Shown in pieces: positions 9,008 to 17,610 of a stretch of DNA of 64,000 nt (the stretch's first letter is position 1; every line of letters begins with the position of its first letter). A program made the translations under genes and the position numbers. This DNA is from Pseudarthrobacter psychrotolerans. GTDB lineage: Bacteria > Actinomycetota > Actinomycetes > Actinomycetales > Micrococcaceae. The notes below the pieces were generated by a model that did no database searches, was not told the origin of the DNA, and worked only from the letters and a program-made list of their open reading frames with translations. The stretch is from the NCBI RefSeq assembly GCF_009911795.1, contig NZ_CP047898.1:2852001-2916000 (forward strand), read 5' to 3'.

Positions 9008-10015
9008 ATGCTTTCAGCTGTATGTGTTGGCGAGACGATGGCCATGCTCACCCCGGTACAAGCCGTACCGCTGCACCAGGCAACCGAGCTCCACTGCGGA
9101 ATCGGCGGTGCCGAGTCGAACGTTGCCATTGGGCTCGCGGCCATGGGCCTGGACTCGCACTGGGTGGGACGCGTCGGCCGGGACGGCTTCGGCACACGGA
9201 TCCTCAACGAGCTCAGCAGCCACGGTGTGGGAGTGACCGGCGTCGAAGTCGACCCCGCACTGCCTACCGGCCTCTACGTGAAGGTTCCCGCCCAGTCGTC
9301 AGACCCCGACGGCGGCAGCTCGGTCCTGTACTACCGTCAAGGTTCCGCCGCCTCGGCCATGGGCCCGGGCACGCTGGCCAATCCCGCCGTCGCCGAGCTC
9401 CTGGAGCAGGCTTCACTGATCCACCTCAGCGGCATCACGGCCGCTCTCTCCCCCGGCTGCCGGGATCTCACGGAAGCCATCCTGGCCGCGCCACGGCACG
9501 GCAGGCTCATCAGCTTCGACGTCAACTGGCGCCCCGCCCTCTGGGCCAACCAGGACAGATCGCTGCTGCGGCAGCTCGCCAACCGCGCCGACGTTGTCCT
9601 GGTGGGCAAGGATGAGGCCGAGCACGCCTTCGGCACCACGGACGAGACCGAACTGCGTCGGCTCCTGCCGGACCCGGCCGTCCTGGTGATCAAGAACGAG
9701 GCCATCAGCGCCATCGCCCTTGCCCGCGACGGCGGCCGGGCCGAAGTGCCGGCGCTGTCCGTGGACGTGCTGGAACCTGTCGGTGCCGGAGATTCCTTTG
9801 CCGCCGGTTACCTCAGCGGAATGCTGTTCGGCCTGGACCAGAAGGCCAGCCTGCGGCGCGGCCATGTTGCCGCCGCCTGCACCCTTACCGTCCACGGCGA
9901 CCGCGGTCCGCTCCCGGAGGCACGGGAACTTTCGGCCATCCTTGATGCGAGCGATGCCCAATGGGGCGCCACTCATGTGACCGGCGGACAGTTCAACACC
10001 AGAACCGGAGCGTGA
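9008..10015 (+). CDS. kdgK: PfkB-family 2-keto-3-deoxygluconate kinase
   Basis: 335 residues. It shows the PfkB ribokinase fold: GGAESNVA near the N terminus for sugar binding, TGLYVK and a YYRQGSAAS segment characteristic of KDG kinases, and the C-terminal GAGDSFAAGY with the catalytic Asp at 262. It phosphorylates KDG to KDPG using ATP. The start ATG has GGGAG six bases upstream. The IclR gene begins four bases after its stop. Other PfkB substrates cannot be excluded, but the aldolase in the divergent operon supports KDG. Confidence 0.88.
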   Translation: MLSAVCVGETMAMLTPVQAVPLHQATELHCGIGGAESNVAIGLAAMGLDSHWVGRVGRDGFGTRILNELSSHGVGVTGVEVDPALPTGLYVKVPAQSSDPDGGSSVLYYRQGSAASAMGPGTLANPAVAELLEQASLIHLSGITAALSPGCRDLTEAILAAPRHGRLISFDVNWRPALWANQDRSLLRQLANRADVVLVGKDEAEHAFGTTDETELRRLLPDPAVLVIKNEAISAIALARDGGRAEVPALSVDVLEPVGAGDSFAAGYLSGMLFGLDQKASLRRGHVAAACTLTVHGDRGPLPEARELSAILDASDAQWGATHVTGGQFNTRTGA

Positions 10016-10019
10016 CACC

Positions 10020-10781
10020 GTGAGCCAGAGCCTGATGCGGGCCATCGACCTGCTCGCGGAACTCGCCGCCAAGCCGGCCACCCTGGACGAGCTTGCCTCC
10101 AAGGCATCCGTCCACAAAACCACCGTGATGCGCCTGCTGCACGCCATGGAGGAAAAGCGCTTTGTGGTCCGGGACGATGACCAGCGGTTCATGCTCGGGT
10201 CCAAGCTGTTTGAACTGTCCTCGCTCGCACTGGAGCAGCGCGACATCCGCAAGGTGGCCCACCCGCACCTGGCCGAACTGAACGGCCGCACCGGGCACAC
10301 CGTGCACCTCGCGGAATTCGAGGGCAACGAAGTGGTGTACATCGACAAGTTCGAATCGCACCATCCCGTCCGCATGTATTCGCGCATCGGCCTGACTGCA
10401 TCGCTGCACTCGGCCGCAGTGTCGAAAGTCCTCCTCGCCGATATGCCGCACAGCCGGCAGGAAAAGATCGCGGCGGGGCTGGACTACATCAAAGTTACCG
10501 AGAACACCCTGACCTCACCGGAGGCCCTGCTGGCCGAACTGGAGCAGGTCAGGATCCAGGGCTGGGCCCATGACAACGCCGAGCACGAAGCGTTCGTGCA
10601 CTGCATCGCGGCACCCATCCGCGACGCCAGCGGCGCCGTCGTGGCCGCAGCCTCCTGTTCGGTACCGGTGGTGATGCTCAGCTACGAAGGATTGCTGGAG
10701 CTGCTGCCCGACCTCAAAGCCAGCACCGAGGCCATCTCGAATGACCTCGGCTGGATCAGCCACGAAAGGACCTCATCATGA
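10020..10781 (+). CDS. IclR-family transcriptional regulator
   Basis: 253 residues: an N-terminal winged HTH (about 1-65, with SKASVHKTTVMRLL as recognition region) and a C-terminal IclR effector domain (about 75-250). The GTG start lies four bases after the kinase stop. IclR proteins of KDG/aldonate clusters (KdgR-like) typically sense KDG or a related acid and repress divergent operons. Here it would act on the 8833-8862 palindromes and control both arms of the cluster. The binding site and effector are inferred from position. Confidence 0.88.
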   Translation: MSQSLMRAIDLLAELAAKPATLDELASKASVHKTTVMRLLHAMEEKRFVVRDDDQRFMLGSKLFELSSLALEQRDIRKVAHPHLAELNGRTGHTVHLAEFEGNEVVYIDKFESHHPVRMYSRIGLTASLHSAAVSKVLLADMPHSRQEKIAAGLDYIKVTENTLTSPEALLAELEQVRIQGWAHDNAEHEAFVHCIAAPIRDASGAVVAAASCSVPVVMLSYEGLLELLPDLKASTEAISNDLGWISHERTSS

Positions 10782-11182
10782 GCGACAAGACAGTTGTACT
10801 GACCGAAAATGCGCCCGCGCCCGCCCACGTCTTCTCCCAGGGGATCAAGAAGGGTGGCCTGTTCCAGGTCTCCGGCCAGGGCCCCATGGACCCGTCCACC
10901 AACCAGTACATCGGCGAGGGCGACGTTCGCGTCCAGACCCGCCGCACCCTGGAGAACGTCAAGGCCATCCTTGAAGCCGGCGGTTCATCCGTGGAGGACG
11001 TGCTGATGTTCCGCGTCTACCTGACCACGCGCGATGACTTCGCCGCCATGAACGAGGTCTACGGCGAGTTCATCAAGGAAAACGTCCCCAGCGGCGCCCT
11101 GCCCAGCCGCACCACCGTCTTCGTTGACCTCCCGCACGAAGTGATGCTCGTGGAGATCGACGCCCTGGCGGTCACGGCCTAG
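10778..11182 (+). CDS. ridA: RidA/YjgF-family enamine/imine deaminase
   Basis: 134 residues. It shows the RidA core, with the substrate-carboxylate arginine in LPSRTTV (R111), VSGQGP near the N terminus, and VEIDALAV at the end. RidA hydrolyses reactive enamine/imine intermediates released by PLP dehydratases, yielding the 2-oxo acid and ammonia. It overlaps the IclR stop by four bases (ATGA), so it belongs to the kinase-IclR-RidA operon. Its presence supports a PLP-dependent dehydration step in this pathway. Confidence 0.9.
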   Translation: MSDKTVVLTENAPAPAHVFSQGIKKGGLFQVSGQGPMDPSTNQYIGEGDVRVQTRRTLENVKAILEAGGSSVEDVLMFRVYLTTRDDFAAMNEVYGEFIKENVPSGALPSRTTVFVDLPHEVMLVEIDALAVTA

Positions 11183-11199
11183 TCCCAGCGTTAAGGTTC

Positions 11200-11229
11200 G
11201 ACGGCGGCACTCGGGTGCGTGCCGCCGTC
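11200..11229. terminator. Gene-end hairpin, variant copy 3
   Basis: An 11-bp stem (GACGGCGGCAC / GTGCCGCCGTC) with an 8-base loop lies between the converging RidA and rhodanese genes. It is related to, but not identical with, the common GACGGCGGGA hairpin. Confidence 0.65.
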
Positions 11230-11245
11230 GGGCGTTTGTGGGTCG

Positions 11246-11683
11246 CTAGCCCGTGTGCGCAGTCACCAGTCGGTCGGGCTTGCCCGCGTTCACTCCGGAA
11301 GTCGTCTCCACCGGAAGTCCGTTGCGGGCCCAGTATTCGATGCCGCCGATCATTTCCTTCACGGGATACCCCAACTCGGCGAACGCCAGGGCTGCGAACG
11401 TGCTGCCGTTGCAGCCCGGACCCCAGGAATAGACCACCACGTTGGCGCCGGCGGGGATCAGCCCCGGTGCGCGGGACGGGATGTCGGCGGTGGGCAGGTG
11501 CACGGCGCCGGGGATATGGCCGTGCTCCCAGGACGCGCGCCTCCTGGTGTCGACGAGCACGAATCCTCCGGCCGTGAGGTTTTCGGCGACGTCCATGACG
11601 TCGATCTCGAACCTGAGTTTGGCGCGGAAGTACGCCGCCGCGTCATTGTCTCCAGCCTCGCCGGCCATGCCTTCAGTAGTCAC
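11246..11683 (-). CDS. Rhodanese-like domain protein
   Basis: 145 residues from a GTG start at 11683 that has AGGA five bases upstream; the frame is open further upstream, but only as a shadow of the hexosaminidase gene. It is a single rhodanese domain: LVDTRRRASWEHGHIPGA (CH2A-like region) and an active-site loop PGCNGST with the catalytic Cys. Sulfurtransferase activity or phosphatase-like recognition is possible; the substrate is unknown. It begins 8 bases after the GH20 stop, so it is probably the last gene of the aminosugar operon, though no role in that pathway is evident. Confidence 0.85.
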   Translation of the reverse strand: MTTEGMAGEAGDNDAAAYFRAKLRFEIDVMDVAENLTAGGFVLVDTRRRASWEHGHIPGAVHLPTADIPSRAPGLIPAGANVVVYSWGPGCNGSTFAALAFAELGYPVKEMIGGIEYWARNGLPVETTSGVNAGKPDRLVTAHTG

Positions 11684-11690
11684 TCGTGTC

Positions 11691-13301
11691 CTATCCTGCG
11701 GTGGTGCGCTGTTCGGCGTCGTAGTCTCGTTTCCAGCCCTCCACACCGGGCCGCTGCTGCCAGGGGTTGGGCCCGGACAGCGGCCGGTATTCCACTCCCA
11801 TGGCGTCCAGCCGCTCCAGGTGGGCTCCGGTGAGCCGGGCCAGGAACCCATCGTAGTCCCGGTCTTCGGGCCGGGACCAGAACACCTCGGCGACGGCGCT
11901 CAGGCGCGGATACGTTGCGTAGTAGACACGCCGCGGGGAATCCAGGTGTTCGGTCCAAATGTTGGCCTGCGCCCCGAGAAGGCGGCCGGGGAACGCCGGA
12001 TCCACGCCCTGCGGGAGCGGCTCGAAGTCATAGACATCCTGCAGCGTGGTGACAAACCCTACGGGCACGGGCTCGTCGTCGCCGTCGGCCTGCCGGTGGT
12101 CCAGGTACAGCTTGTGCTCGGGGCACATGACCACGTCGTAACCACTTTCGAGGGCTTTGAGGCCCCCTTCATAGCCGCGCCATGAGGCCACCAAAGCGCC
12201 ATCCGGCAGCTCGCCGTCGCCGATTTCGTCCCATACGGACGTGACGCGCCCATGCCCGTCAAGGTGCTGCGCCAGCTGCCCCACAAACCACGAGTGCAGT
12301 CCGGAGACGTCCGGCAAGCCGAGCTCGGCGGCTTTGGCTTGCGCCTGGGCACTGGATTGCCACTGGGTCAGCGGAACTTCGTCCCCGCCCAGGCTGATCC
12401 AGCGCGACGGGAAGATCTCCACCACTTCATCGAGCACATTGCGGTAGAACTCCAACGAGGTGTCCGAGACTTCCAGGACGGTCTCGTTGATGCCCCAGCG
12501 GGTCCAGACTTCCACCGGTCCGGCGCCGGCGCCCAGTTCCGGATAGGCGGCGATAGCGGCCTGGCTGTGTCCCGGCACGTCGATTTCCGGGATAACGGTG
12601 ATGTGCCGTTCCGCTGCGAACGCGACGACTTCGCGGAGATCGTCCTGGCTGTAGAAACCGCCATGCGGAAGCCCGTCGAAAACCCCCGCCCGCCAGGATC
12701 CGAGGGAGGATTCACGCCGCCACGCCCCGGTCTCGGTGAGCTTGGGGTAGCGGTTGATCTGGATCCTCCAGCCCTGGTCGTCCGTGAGGTGCAGGTGCAG
12801 GACGTTGAGCTTGTGCATGGCCATCACTTCGATGAACCGCAGCAGGTTGTCCTTGGGCATGTAGTGCCGCGCGACGTCCAGCATGGCGCCCCGGTAGCCG
12901 AAGCGGGGCTTGTCCTCCACAGACACCCGCGGCACCGGCCACGCAGAGACAGAACCAACAGGAGCCTGCCGCAGCGCCGCGGGACCCATCAGCTGCAGCA
13001 GCGTCTGCGCGGCATAGAAGGCGCCCGCCGGACCACCCGCATGGATCACGACGGCGTCACTCACCGCCAGGCGGTATGCCTCGGCGTCGAGCGCCGGGTC
13101 GAGCAGGAAGCTGATGGTAGCCGAGCCCGCCGGCGCCGGAAGCAAGTCCCAGCCGGTGGCCGCGCCGAGTGTCCGGGCGAGCCAGCGGCGAGGACCGCCG
13201 AGCGAAGGGTCGGCACCCAAGGTAGTCCCGCCGTCGAGCTCCAACGCGCCGGGCTGCACGTCCACCGACCACGGCGCCGGAACGAGGGTGTGCGCGCTCA
13301 T
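11691..13301 (-). CDS. GH20 beta-N-acetylhexosaminidase
   Basis: 536 residues. There is an N-terminal GH20b-like domain (about 5-130) and then the catalytic barrel, with RGAMLDVARHY, HLHLTDDQGWRI, PEIDVPGHSQA and the catalytic Asp-Glu pair in SLGGDEVP (D307/E308). It releases GlcNAc (or GalNAc) from chito-oligosaccharides by substrate-assisted catalysis. There is no signal peptide, so it should act in the cytoplasm on oligosaccharides imported by the ABC system encoded just upstream, whose second permease gene it overlaps by four bases. Confidence 0.93.
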   Translation of the reverse strand: MSAHTLVPAPWSVDVQPGALELDGGTTLGADPSLGGPRRWLARTLGAATGWDLLPAPAGSATISFLLDPALDAEAYRLAVSDAVVIHAGGPAGAFYAAQTLLQLMGPAALRQAPVGSVSAWPVPRVSVEDKPRFGYRGAMLDVARHYMPKDNLLRFIEVMAMHKLNVLHLHLTDDQGWRIQINRYPKLTETGAWRRESSLGSWRAGVFDGLPHGGFYSQDDLREVVAFAAERHITVIPEIDVPGHSQAAIAAYPELGAGAGPVEVWTRWGINETVLEVSDTSLEFYRNVLDEVVEIFPSRWISLGGDEVPLTQWQSSAQAQAKAAELGLPDVSGLHSWFVGQLAQHLDGHGRVTSVWDEIGDGELPDGALVASWRGYEGGLKALESGYDVVMCPEHKLYLDHRQADGDDEPVPVGFVTTLQDVYDFEPLPQGVDPAFPGRLLGAQANIWTEHLDSPRRVYYATYPRLSAVAEVFWSRPEDRDYDGFLARLTGAHLERLDAMGVEYRPLSGPNPWQQRPGVEGWKRDYDAEQRTTAG

Positions 13302-14209
13302 CCCTTCACCGCCCCGGCCAGTCCGGACACCAGCTTGCGCTGCACGGCGATGAAGAAGATCAGCACCGGAATGGTCATGATCACGGAACCGGCCATGATG
13401 GCGCCCCAGTCGTTCTGGTCCGGCTTGAAGAAGGTCAGCAGCGCCATGGGCAGTGTCTGGTTCTCCTGGGCCGAGATGATGAACGTTTTGGCGAAGAGGA
13501 AGTCGTTCCAGGTGGAGATGAAGGAGAACACCGAGCAGGCCACCACTCCCGGCGCCACCAGCGGGAACAGGATGGACCGGACGAAACGGAAGCTGCTGGC
13601 ACCGTCCAGCCGGGCCGCCTCCTCGATCTCGACCGGCACGGCGGCCACGAAGCCGCGGAGCATCCAGATGGCGAACGGGACGCTGAAGCCCACGTGGACC
13701 AGCACCAGGGAACCCAGCTGGTTCAGCCCCACCAGCGGAATGGCCTCGCCGGCGTTGCGGAGCAGGAAGAACAGCGGGATGGTGAGGGCTTCCACGGGCA
13801 CCATCTGGGCCACGAGGATGATGATGAGCAGCTTGGTTCGCATCCTGAAGTTGTAGCGGGTCAGCGCCACGGCGGCCAGGAACGCCAGGACGGTGGAAAT
13901 GACGACGACGGCCAGGGCCACGATCACGCTGTTCAGGAAGTACTGGCCAAAGTTGTTGACTGCCAGGACCCGGCCGAACGAGTCCAGCGACGGTTCCAGG
14001 GTGAACGGCGCCGCGTCGCCGGCGTCGAGCGCCGTTTTTGGTTTCAGCGCCGAAAGCACCATCCAGAACAGCGGGAAGGCGACGCAGAGCGCGATGGCGA
14101 GGGCCACGGCGTCGGCGCCGAACCGCCGTCGTCCGTTCTTCCGGAACTTCTGCGGAGCGTCCGCTGCGGACGGCCGGTTGTTGCGGGGTGAAACGTCGAT
14201 GGCGGTCAC
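13298..14209 (-). CDS. Sugar ABC transporter permease (MalG-type)
   Basis: 303 residues with six membrane segments and the EAA loop (EIEEAARLDGASSFRF) characteristic of MalG-type inner-membrane permeases. It pairs with the permease encoded upstream (4-base overlap) and the lipoprotein at 15248-16540. In the GH20/ROK context the likely cargo is chitobiose, GlcNAc or short chito-oligosaccharides. No ATPase is encoded here; such CUT1 systems often share an MsiK-type ATPase encoded elsewhere. Confidence 0.92.
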   Translation of the reverse strand: MTAIDVSPRNNRPSAADAPQKFRKNGRRRFGADAVALAIALCVAFPLFWMVLSALKPKTALDAGDAAPFTLEPSLDSFGRVLAVNNFGQYFLNSVIVALAVVVISTVLAFLAAVALTRYNFRMRTKLLIIILVAQMVPVEALTIPLFFLLRNAGEAIPLVGLNQLGSLVLVHVGFSVPFAIWMLRGFVAAVPVEIEEAARLDGASSFRFVRSILFPLVAPGVVACSVFSFISTWNDFLFAKTFIISAQENQTLPMALLTFFKPDQNDWGAIMAGSVIMTIPVLIFFIAVQRKLVSGLAGAVKG

Positions 14210-15204
14210 AGTGCTTCTCCCGTTCTTTTGAGGATGCGGAGGTAAACGAAGGTGATGACCATGAGCAGGGCGGTCATGATGACGCCCAGGGCCGAACCGA
14301 GCCCGTAGAGGCTGGCCGCGAACGCCTGCTGGTAGCCGTAGACGTTCAGCACGAGGTTCTGCCCGGCGATGCCGCCGCCGTTGGTCATGATGTAGATCTG
14401 CGAGAAGATCTTGAAGTTCCAGATGATCGACTGGATGGTCACCACGATCACGATGGGCCGCAGCATGGGAAGCATGATGCTGCGCGCGATCCGCGGCATG
14501 GTGGCGCCGTCGATCCGGGCCGCCTCAATGACCTCGGTGGGGATTGCCTGGATGCCGGCGTAGACGGTCACCAGGACGAACGGGAACGAGCACCAGACCA
14601 CTTCGCTGGCCACGAGGCCGAAGCCCGACCATTTGTCGTACGTCCAGGAATGGCCGGCGAACTGCGTCAGTCCCGCGGACACGAGCGTCTTGTTCACCAG
14701 GCCCAGCGTGGGGTCGAAGAGGAACAGCCAGACGGCGCTGCCGGTGACGGCCGGGGTGGCCCATGCGCCCAGCGAGACGATGAAGAGGGTGGAGCGGACC
14801 CACGGCCGCAGCCGCGTGGCCAGCACCGCGAGCGTGCTCCCCACAAGCAGGGTGAGGACCACGCAGGCGCCGGCGAACAGTACCGTGTTGCCCAGCACCG
14901 TCCAGAACTGCGGGTCGGCGAAGAGCTTCTGGTAGTTTTCCAGGCCAGTGAACCGCAGCGGTGCCTTGCCGCTGACCTGGGCCTGCCGGTAGTCGTACAG
15001 CGAGACGTTGATCAGCTGGAAGATGGGGTAGCCCAGCAGGGCAATCAGGACGATGAAGGCCGGGGCCAGGTACAGCCACGGTTCCAGCCCGCGTTTGATC
15101 TTCGAACGACGGCGGGTCTTGCGTTCCGCCGTCGGGGCGCCGCCGGGCCGGGTGCTCTTATTGCCGCGCGGCGATTCAGCCTGCACCGGCGCCAACGCCG
15201 TCAT
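14206..15204 (-). CDS. Sugar ABC transporter permease (MalF-type)
   Basis: 332 residues with a basic cytoplasmic N-terminus (KTRRRSKIKRG) before the first membrane helix, about six membrane segments, and the EAA loop EVIEAARIDGATMPRI. It is the partner of the MalG-type permease downstream and sits 43 bases after the binding-protein gene. CUT1 carbohydrate uptake family. Confidence 0.92.
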   Translation of the reverse strand: MTALAPVQAESPRGNKSTRPGGAPTAERKTRRRSKIKRGLEPWLYLAPAFIVLIALLGYPIFQLINVSLYDYRQAQVSGKAPLRFTGLENYQKLFADPQFWTVLGNTVLFAGACVVLTLLVGSTLAVLATRLRPWVRSTLFIVSLGAWATPAVTGSAVWLFLFDPTLGLVNKTLVSAGLTQFAGHSWTYDKWSGFGLVASEVVWCSFPFVLVTVYAGIQAIPTEVIEAARIDGATMPRIARSIMLPMLRPIVIVVTIQSIIWNFKIFSQIYIMTNGGGIAGQNLVLNVYGYQQAFAASLYGLGSALGVIMTALLMVITFVYLRILKRTGEAL

Positions 15205-15247
15205 GCCGCGGATCCGGGCGCGAAGAGGGGTGAATTTGTGCGTGCCA

Positions 15248-16540
15248 TTACTTGGCTCCGAATGCCTTGTTCATCGCGTCGGCGGCTTCGGTGGTTGCCG
15301 TGTTGACGTCCGCCTTGCCGGTGACGATCTTCTGGTACATGCCGGTGAAGACACCCTGCGCGTCGATGGTTGACCAGGTTTCCGTGACCGGGACGAAGTT
15401 GGTGCCGGCGCCGAGGGTCTGGATGAAGGGCGCCACCTGGGCATTGGAAGCGGCCACATCCTTTTGGACGTCGGAGAAGGTGGGCAGGTTGCCCATGGAG
15501 TCGAACATCTTCTGCTGGTACTTCTTGCTGGCCAGCAGCTTCACGAAGTCGGCAGCCAGTGTGCGGTGAGTGCTGCTGTTGAAGACTCCGAGGTTGTTGC
15601 CGCCTGCGAACGCGGGTGCGACGGAACCCGCCGTCTTGCCCGGAACAGGGACCACGGCGAACTTGTCCTTGACGGCGCTGGCTGCGACGGCCTTGTAGTT
15701 GAAGTCGCCGCCGATGGTCATCGCTGATTTCCCGGCAATGAACTGCTGGACGCTGGCGTTGCCGCCGAATTCCGCGCAGGTCTGGGCGGGGCAGATATCG
15801 TCCGTGAGGAGGCGGGTGTAGGCGGCCACGCCCTCGCGGGATTCCGTGGAGTCAAGGCCGGAGACGAAGGTGTCGCCGGCCTTGGTGGCTATGCTGCCGC
15901 CGTTGGCCCAGAGGTACGGCATGGCCGAGAACTGGGCTGCGCCGCCCACGGAGATGCCGAGCATTCCGGGGTTGGCCGCCCGGACGGCGCGGGCCACGGT
16001 CTCAATGTCGGCCAGGGTCTTGGGGACCTCCAGGCCGAGCTGCTGGAGCAGGTCGGTGCGGTAGTAGAGGGCACGGACGCCGACGAACCAGGGAACGCCG
16101 TAGTTCTTGCCGTCGATTTCGGTGGTGGCCAGGATCTTGCCGTCCAGGTCCCGGGCCTCGTCCCAGCCCTTGATGTCTTCGGTGACATCGGCCAGTCCGC
16201 CGGAGGCCACGTAGCTGGCCAGGTCGGTGTTGCCGAATTCGGCGACGTCCGGGGCGCTGGAGGGATCGTTGAAGGCGGCCTTGAAGCGTTCGGCCCGGCT
16301 GTCCACGGGAATGTACTGGACATCGATCTTGGCACCACTGTGGGCTGCCTCGAACTCGCTCACGGCGTCTTTGACCACGGCGGACTTGGGGTCCTGGTTG
16401 ACTTCGGAGAAGAGCCACACGCGGACTGTTCCGGTCTGCTCGTCCGAGGATGAGGCGGCGTTGTTCGAGGTGGGCGGGGCGCAGGATGTCAGGGCGAGGG
16501 CGGCCAGGGCGACTGCCGCGGCGGTGCGTGCGATTTTCAA
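15248..16540 (-). CDS. Extracellular sugar-binding lipoprotein of ABC importer
   Basis: 430 residues from a TTG start at 16540, chosen because GGAGG lies just upstream and the frame then begins directly with a signal peptide. The lipobox is LTSC, about 20 residues in, so the mature protein is a membrane-anchored lipoprotein. The body is a family 1 solute-binding protein (VRVWLFSEVNQ, WFVGVRALYYRTDL, AMTIGGDFNYKA). It feeds the two permeases downstream. An AACCGGTT palindrome at 16566-16573 in the short upstream gap may belong to its own promoter. The likely ligand is a GlcNAc-type oligosaccharide, from context. Confidence 0.9.
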   Translation of the reverse strand: MKIARTAAAVALAALALTSCAPPTSNNAASSSDEQTGTVRVWLFSEVNQDPKSAVVKDAVSEFEAAHSGAKIDVQYIPVDSRAERFKAAFNDPSSAPDVAEFGNTDLASYVASGGLADVTEDIKGWDEARDLDGKILATTEIDGKNYGVPWFVGVRALYYRTDLLQQLGLEVPKTLADIETVARAVRAANPGMLGISVGGAAQFSAMPYLWANGGSIATKAGDTFVSGLDSTESREGVAAYTRLLTDDICPAQTCAEFGGNASVQQFIAGKSAMTIGGDFNYKAVAASAVKDKFAVVPVPGKTAGSVAPAFAGGNNLGVFNSSTHRTLAADFVKLLASKKYQQKMFDSMGNLPTFSDVQKDVAASNAQVAPFIQTLGAGTNFVPVTETWSTIDAQGVFTGMYQKIVTGKADVNTATTEAADAMNKAFGAK

Positions 16541-16604
16541 AATTCCTCCATTGGAAAAGTGGGATAACCGGTTGTAATGTGCGGGACGGCCATGCATTCG
16601 GCTG

Positions 16605-17570
16605 CTAGGACGTCCATGTGAGGGCCTCCAGATGAGCGTCCGTCGGCGGCGGCAGCGCCGCGGCGCCCAGTGCGGCCAGCGGAATGTCCGACGGGAGCAG
16701 TTCAAAGCGGCCTGATAGTCCCAGGGACTCGAGAAACCGGGACTCCTCAGCACGGTGTTTGAGTTCGGAGTCAATGCCCTGCAGCAATGACGGCCCCAAG
16801 GCGGCGAGGCCTCCGCCGATGATGATGCGGTCGGCGCCCGTCGATAAAACGAGGACCTGGATCGCCAAAGCGACGCCGCGGCACAACACCGCCGCCGCTA
16901 CGCGGGCGCGTTCGTCGCCGGCGAGCGCTGCCTCGAAGGGATCCCGTCCGCCGCCTGGTGGCGGTGTCCACATCCGCGCGAGGGCGGACCCGGAGGCGAG
17001 GGTTTCCAGGCAACCCACCTGGCCGCAGACGCAGGGGGTGTCCCCGCCTACCGGCAGGTGGCCGATTTCGCCCAGCATGCCGTCCGGTCCGCGGAGCACC
17101 TTGCCGTTCCTTACGACGCCGGCGGCCAGGCCGGTGCCGAGGTTCAGGTACGCGAGCGTCTCATCCGGGGCAACCCCGGAGCCACTGGGTACCGGTCCTA
17201 CGGCAGTTCTGGCCGTGAGGATGCCGTGGGCTCCGAGGGCTGCGGCCTTCACATCGTTCTCCACGGCAACGGGAGATCCGAGCAATTCCTCCAGTTCGCC
17301 CGCCAGGTTGAGGCTTTCCACGCCCAGGTTCACGGCGTGGCGGACCACGCCGGTGGACGGATCCACCAGTCCGGGCATACAGGCCCCCATGGAGTCCAGC
17401 CGCCCGTTGCCGGCCGCAGCCATGGCCTCCCTGGCCAGGGCTGCGGCCACTCGAACCACGTGGTCCCCGCCGTAGCCGGACGGCGCAGTGCGCAGGGCGG
17501 CCAGCGAACCGTCGTCGTGCAGTATGGCCGCCGCTGTTTTGGTTCCTCCGATGTCCAGCCCGAGCCTCAC
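16605..17570 (-). CDS. ROK-family sugar kinase (GlcNAc/glucokinase-like)
   Basis: 321 residues from the GTG at 17570. The ATP phosphate-binding DIGGTKT is at the very N-terminus. The zinc motif CVCGQVGCLE marks a ROK kinase, with EIGHLPVGG before it. It lacks the N-terminal HTH found in the neighbouring ROK repressor, so it is an enzyme. It probably phosphorylates GlcNAc (or glucosamine/glucose) released by GH20. It lies about 40 bases after the repressor stop. No strong ribosome binding site is visible, so coupling to the repressor gene may matter. Confidence 0.85.
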   Translation of the reverse strand: MRLGLDIGGTKTAAAILHDDGSLAALRTAPSGYGGDHVVRVAAALAREAMAAAGNGRLDSMGACMPGLVDPSTGVVRHAVNLGVESLNLAGELEELLGSPVAVENDVKAAALGAHGILTARTAVGPVPSGSGVAPDETLAYLNLGTGLAAGVVRNGKVLRGPDGMLGEIGHLPVGGDTPCVCGQVGCLETLASGSALARMWTPPPGGGRDPFEAALAGDERARVAAAVLCRGVALAIQVLVLSTGADRIIIGGGLAALGPSLLQGIDSELKHRAEESRFLESLGLSGRFELLPSDIPLAALGAAALPPPTDAHLEALTWTS

Positions 17571-17610
17571 GACGCGGATCCAGTCAGTATCGATCCCGTA
17601 GCCGGGCCCA

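Noticed and set aside
11691..11851. Longer start for the rhodanese gene inside GH20
   Set aside because: The GTG at 11683 has AGGA at good spacing and lies after the GH20 stop; upstream residues are shadow sequence.
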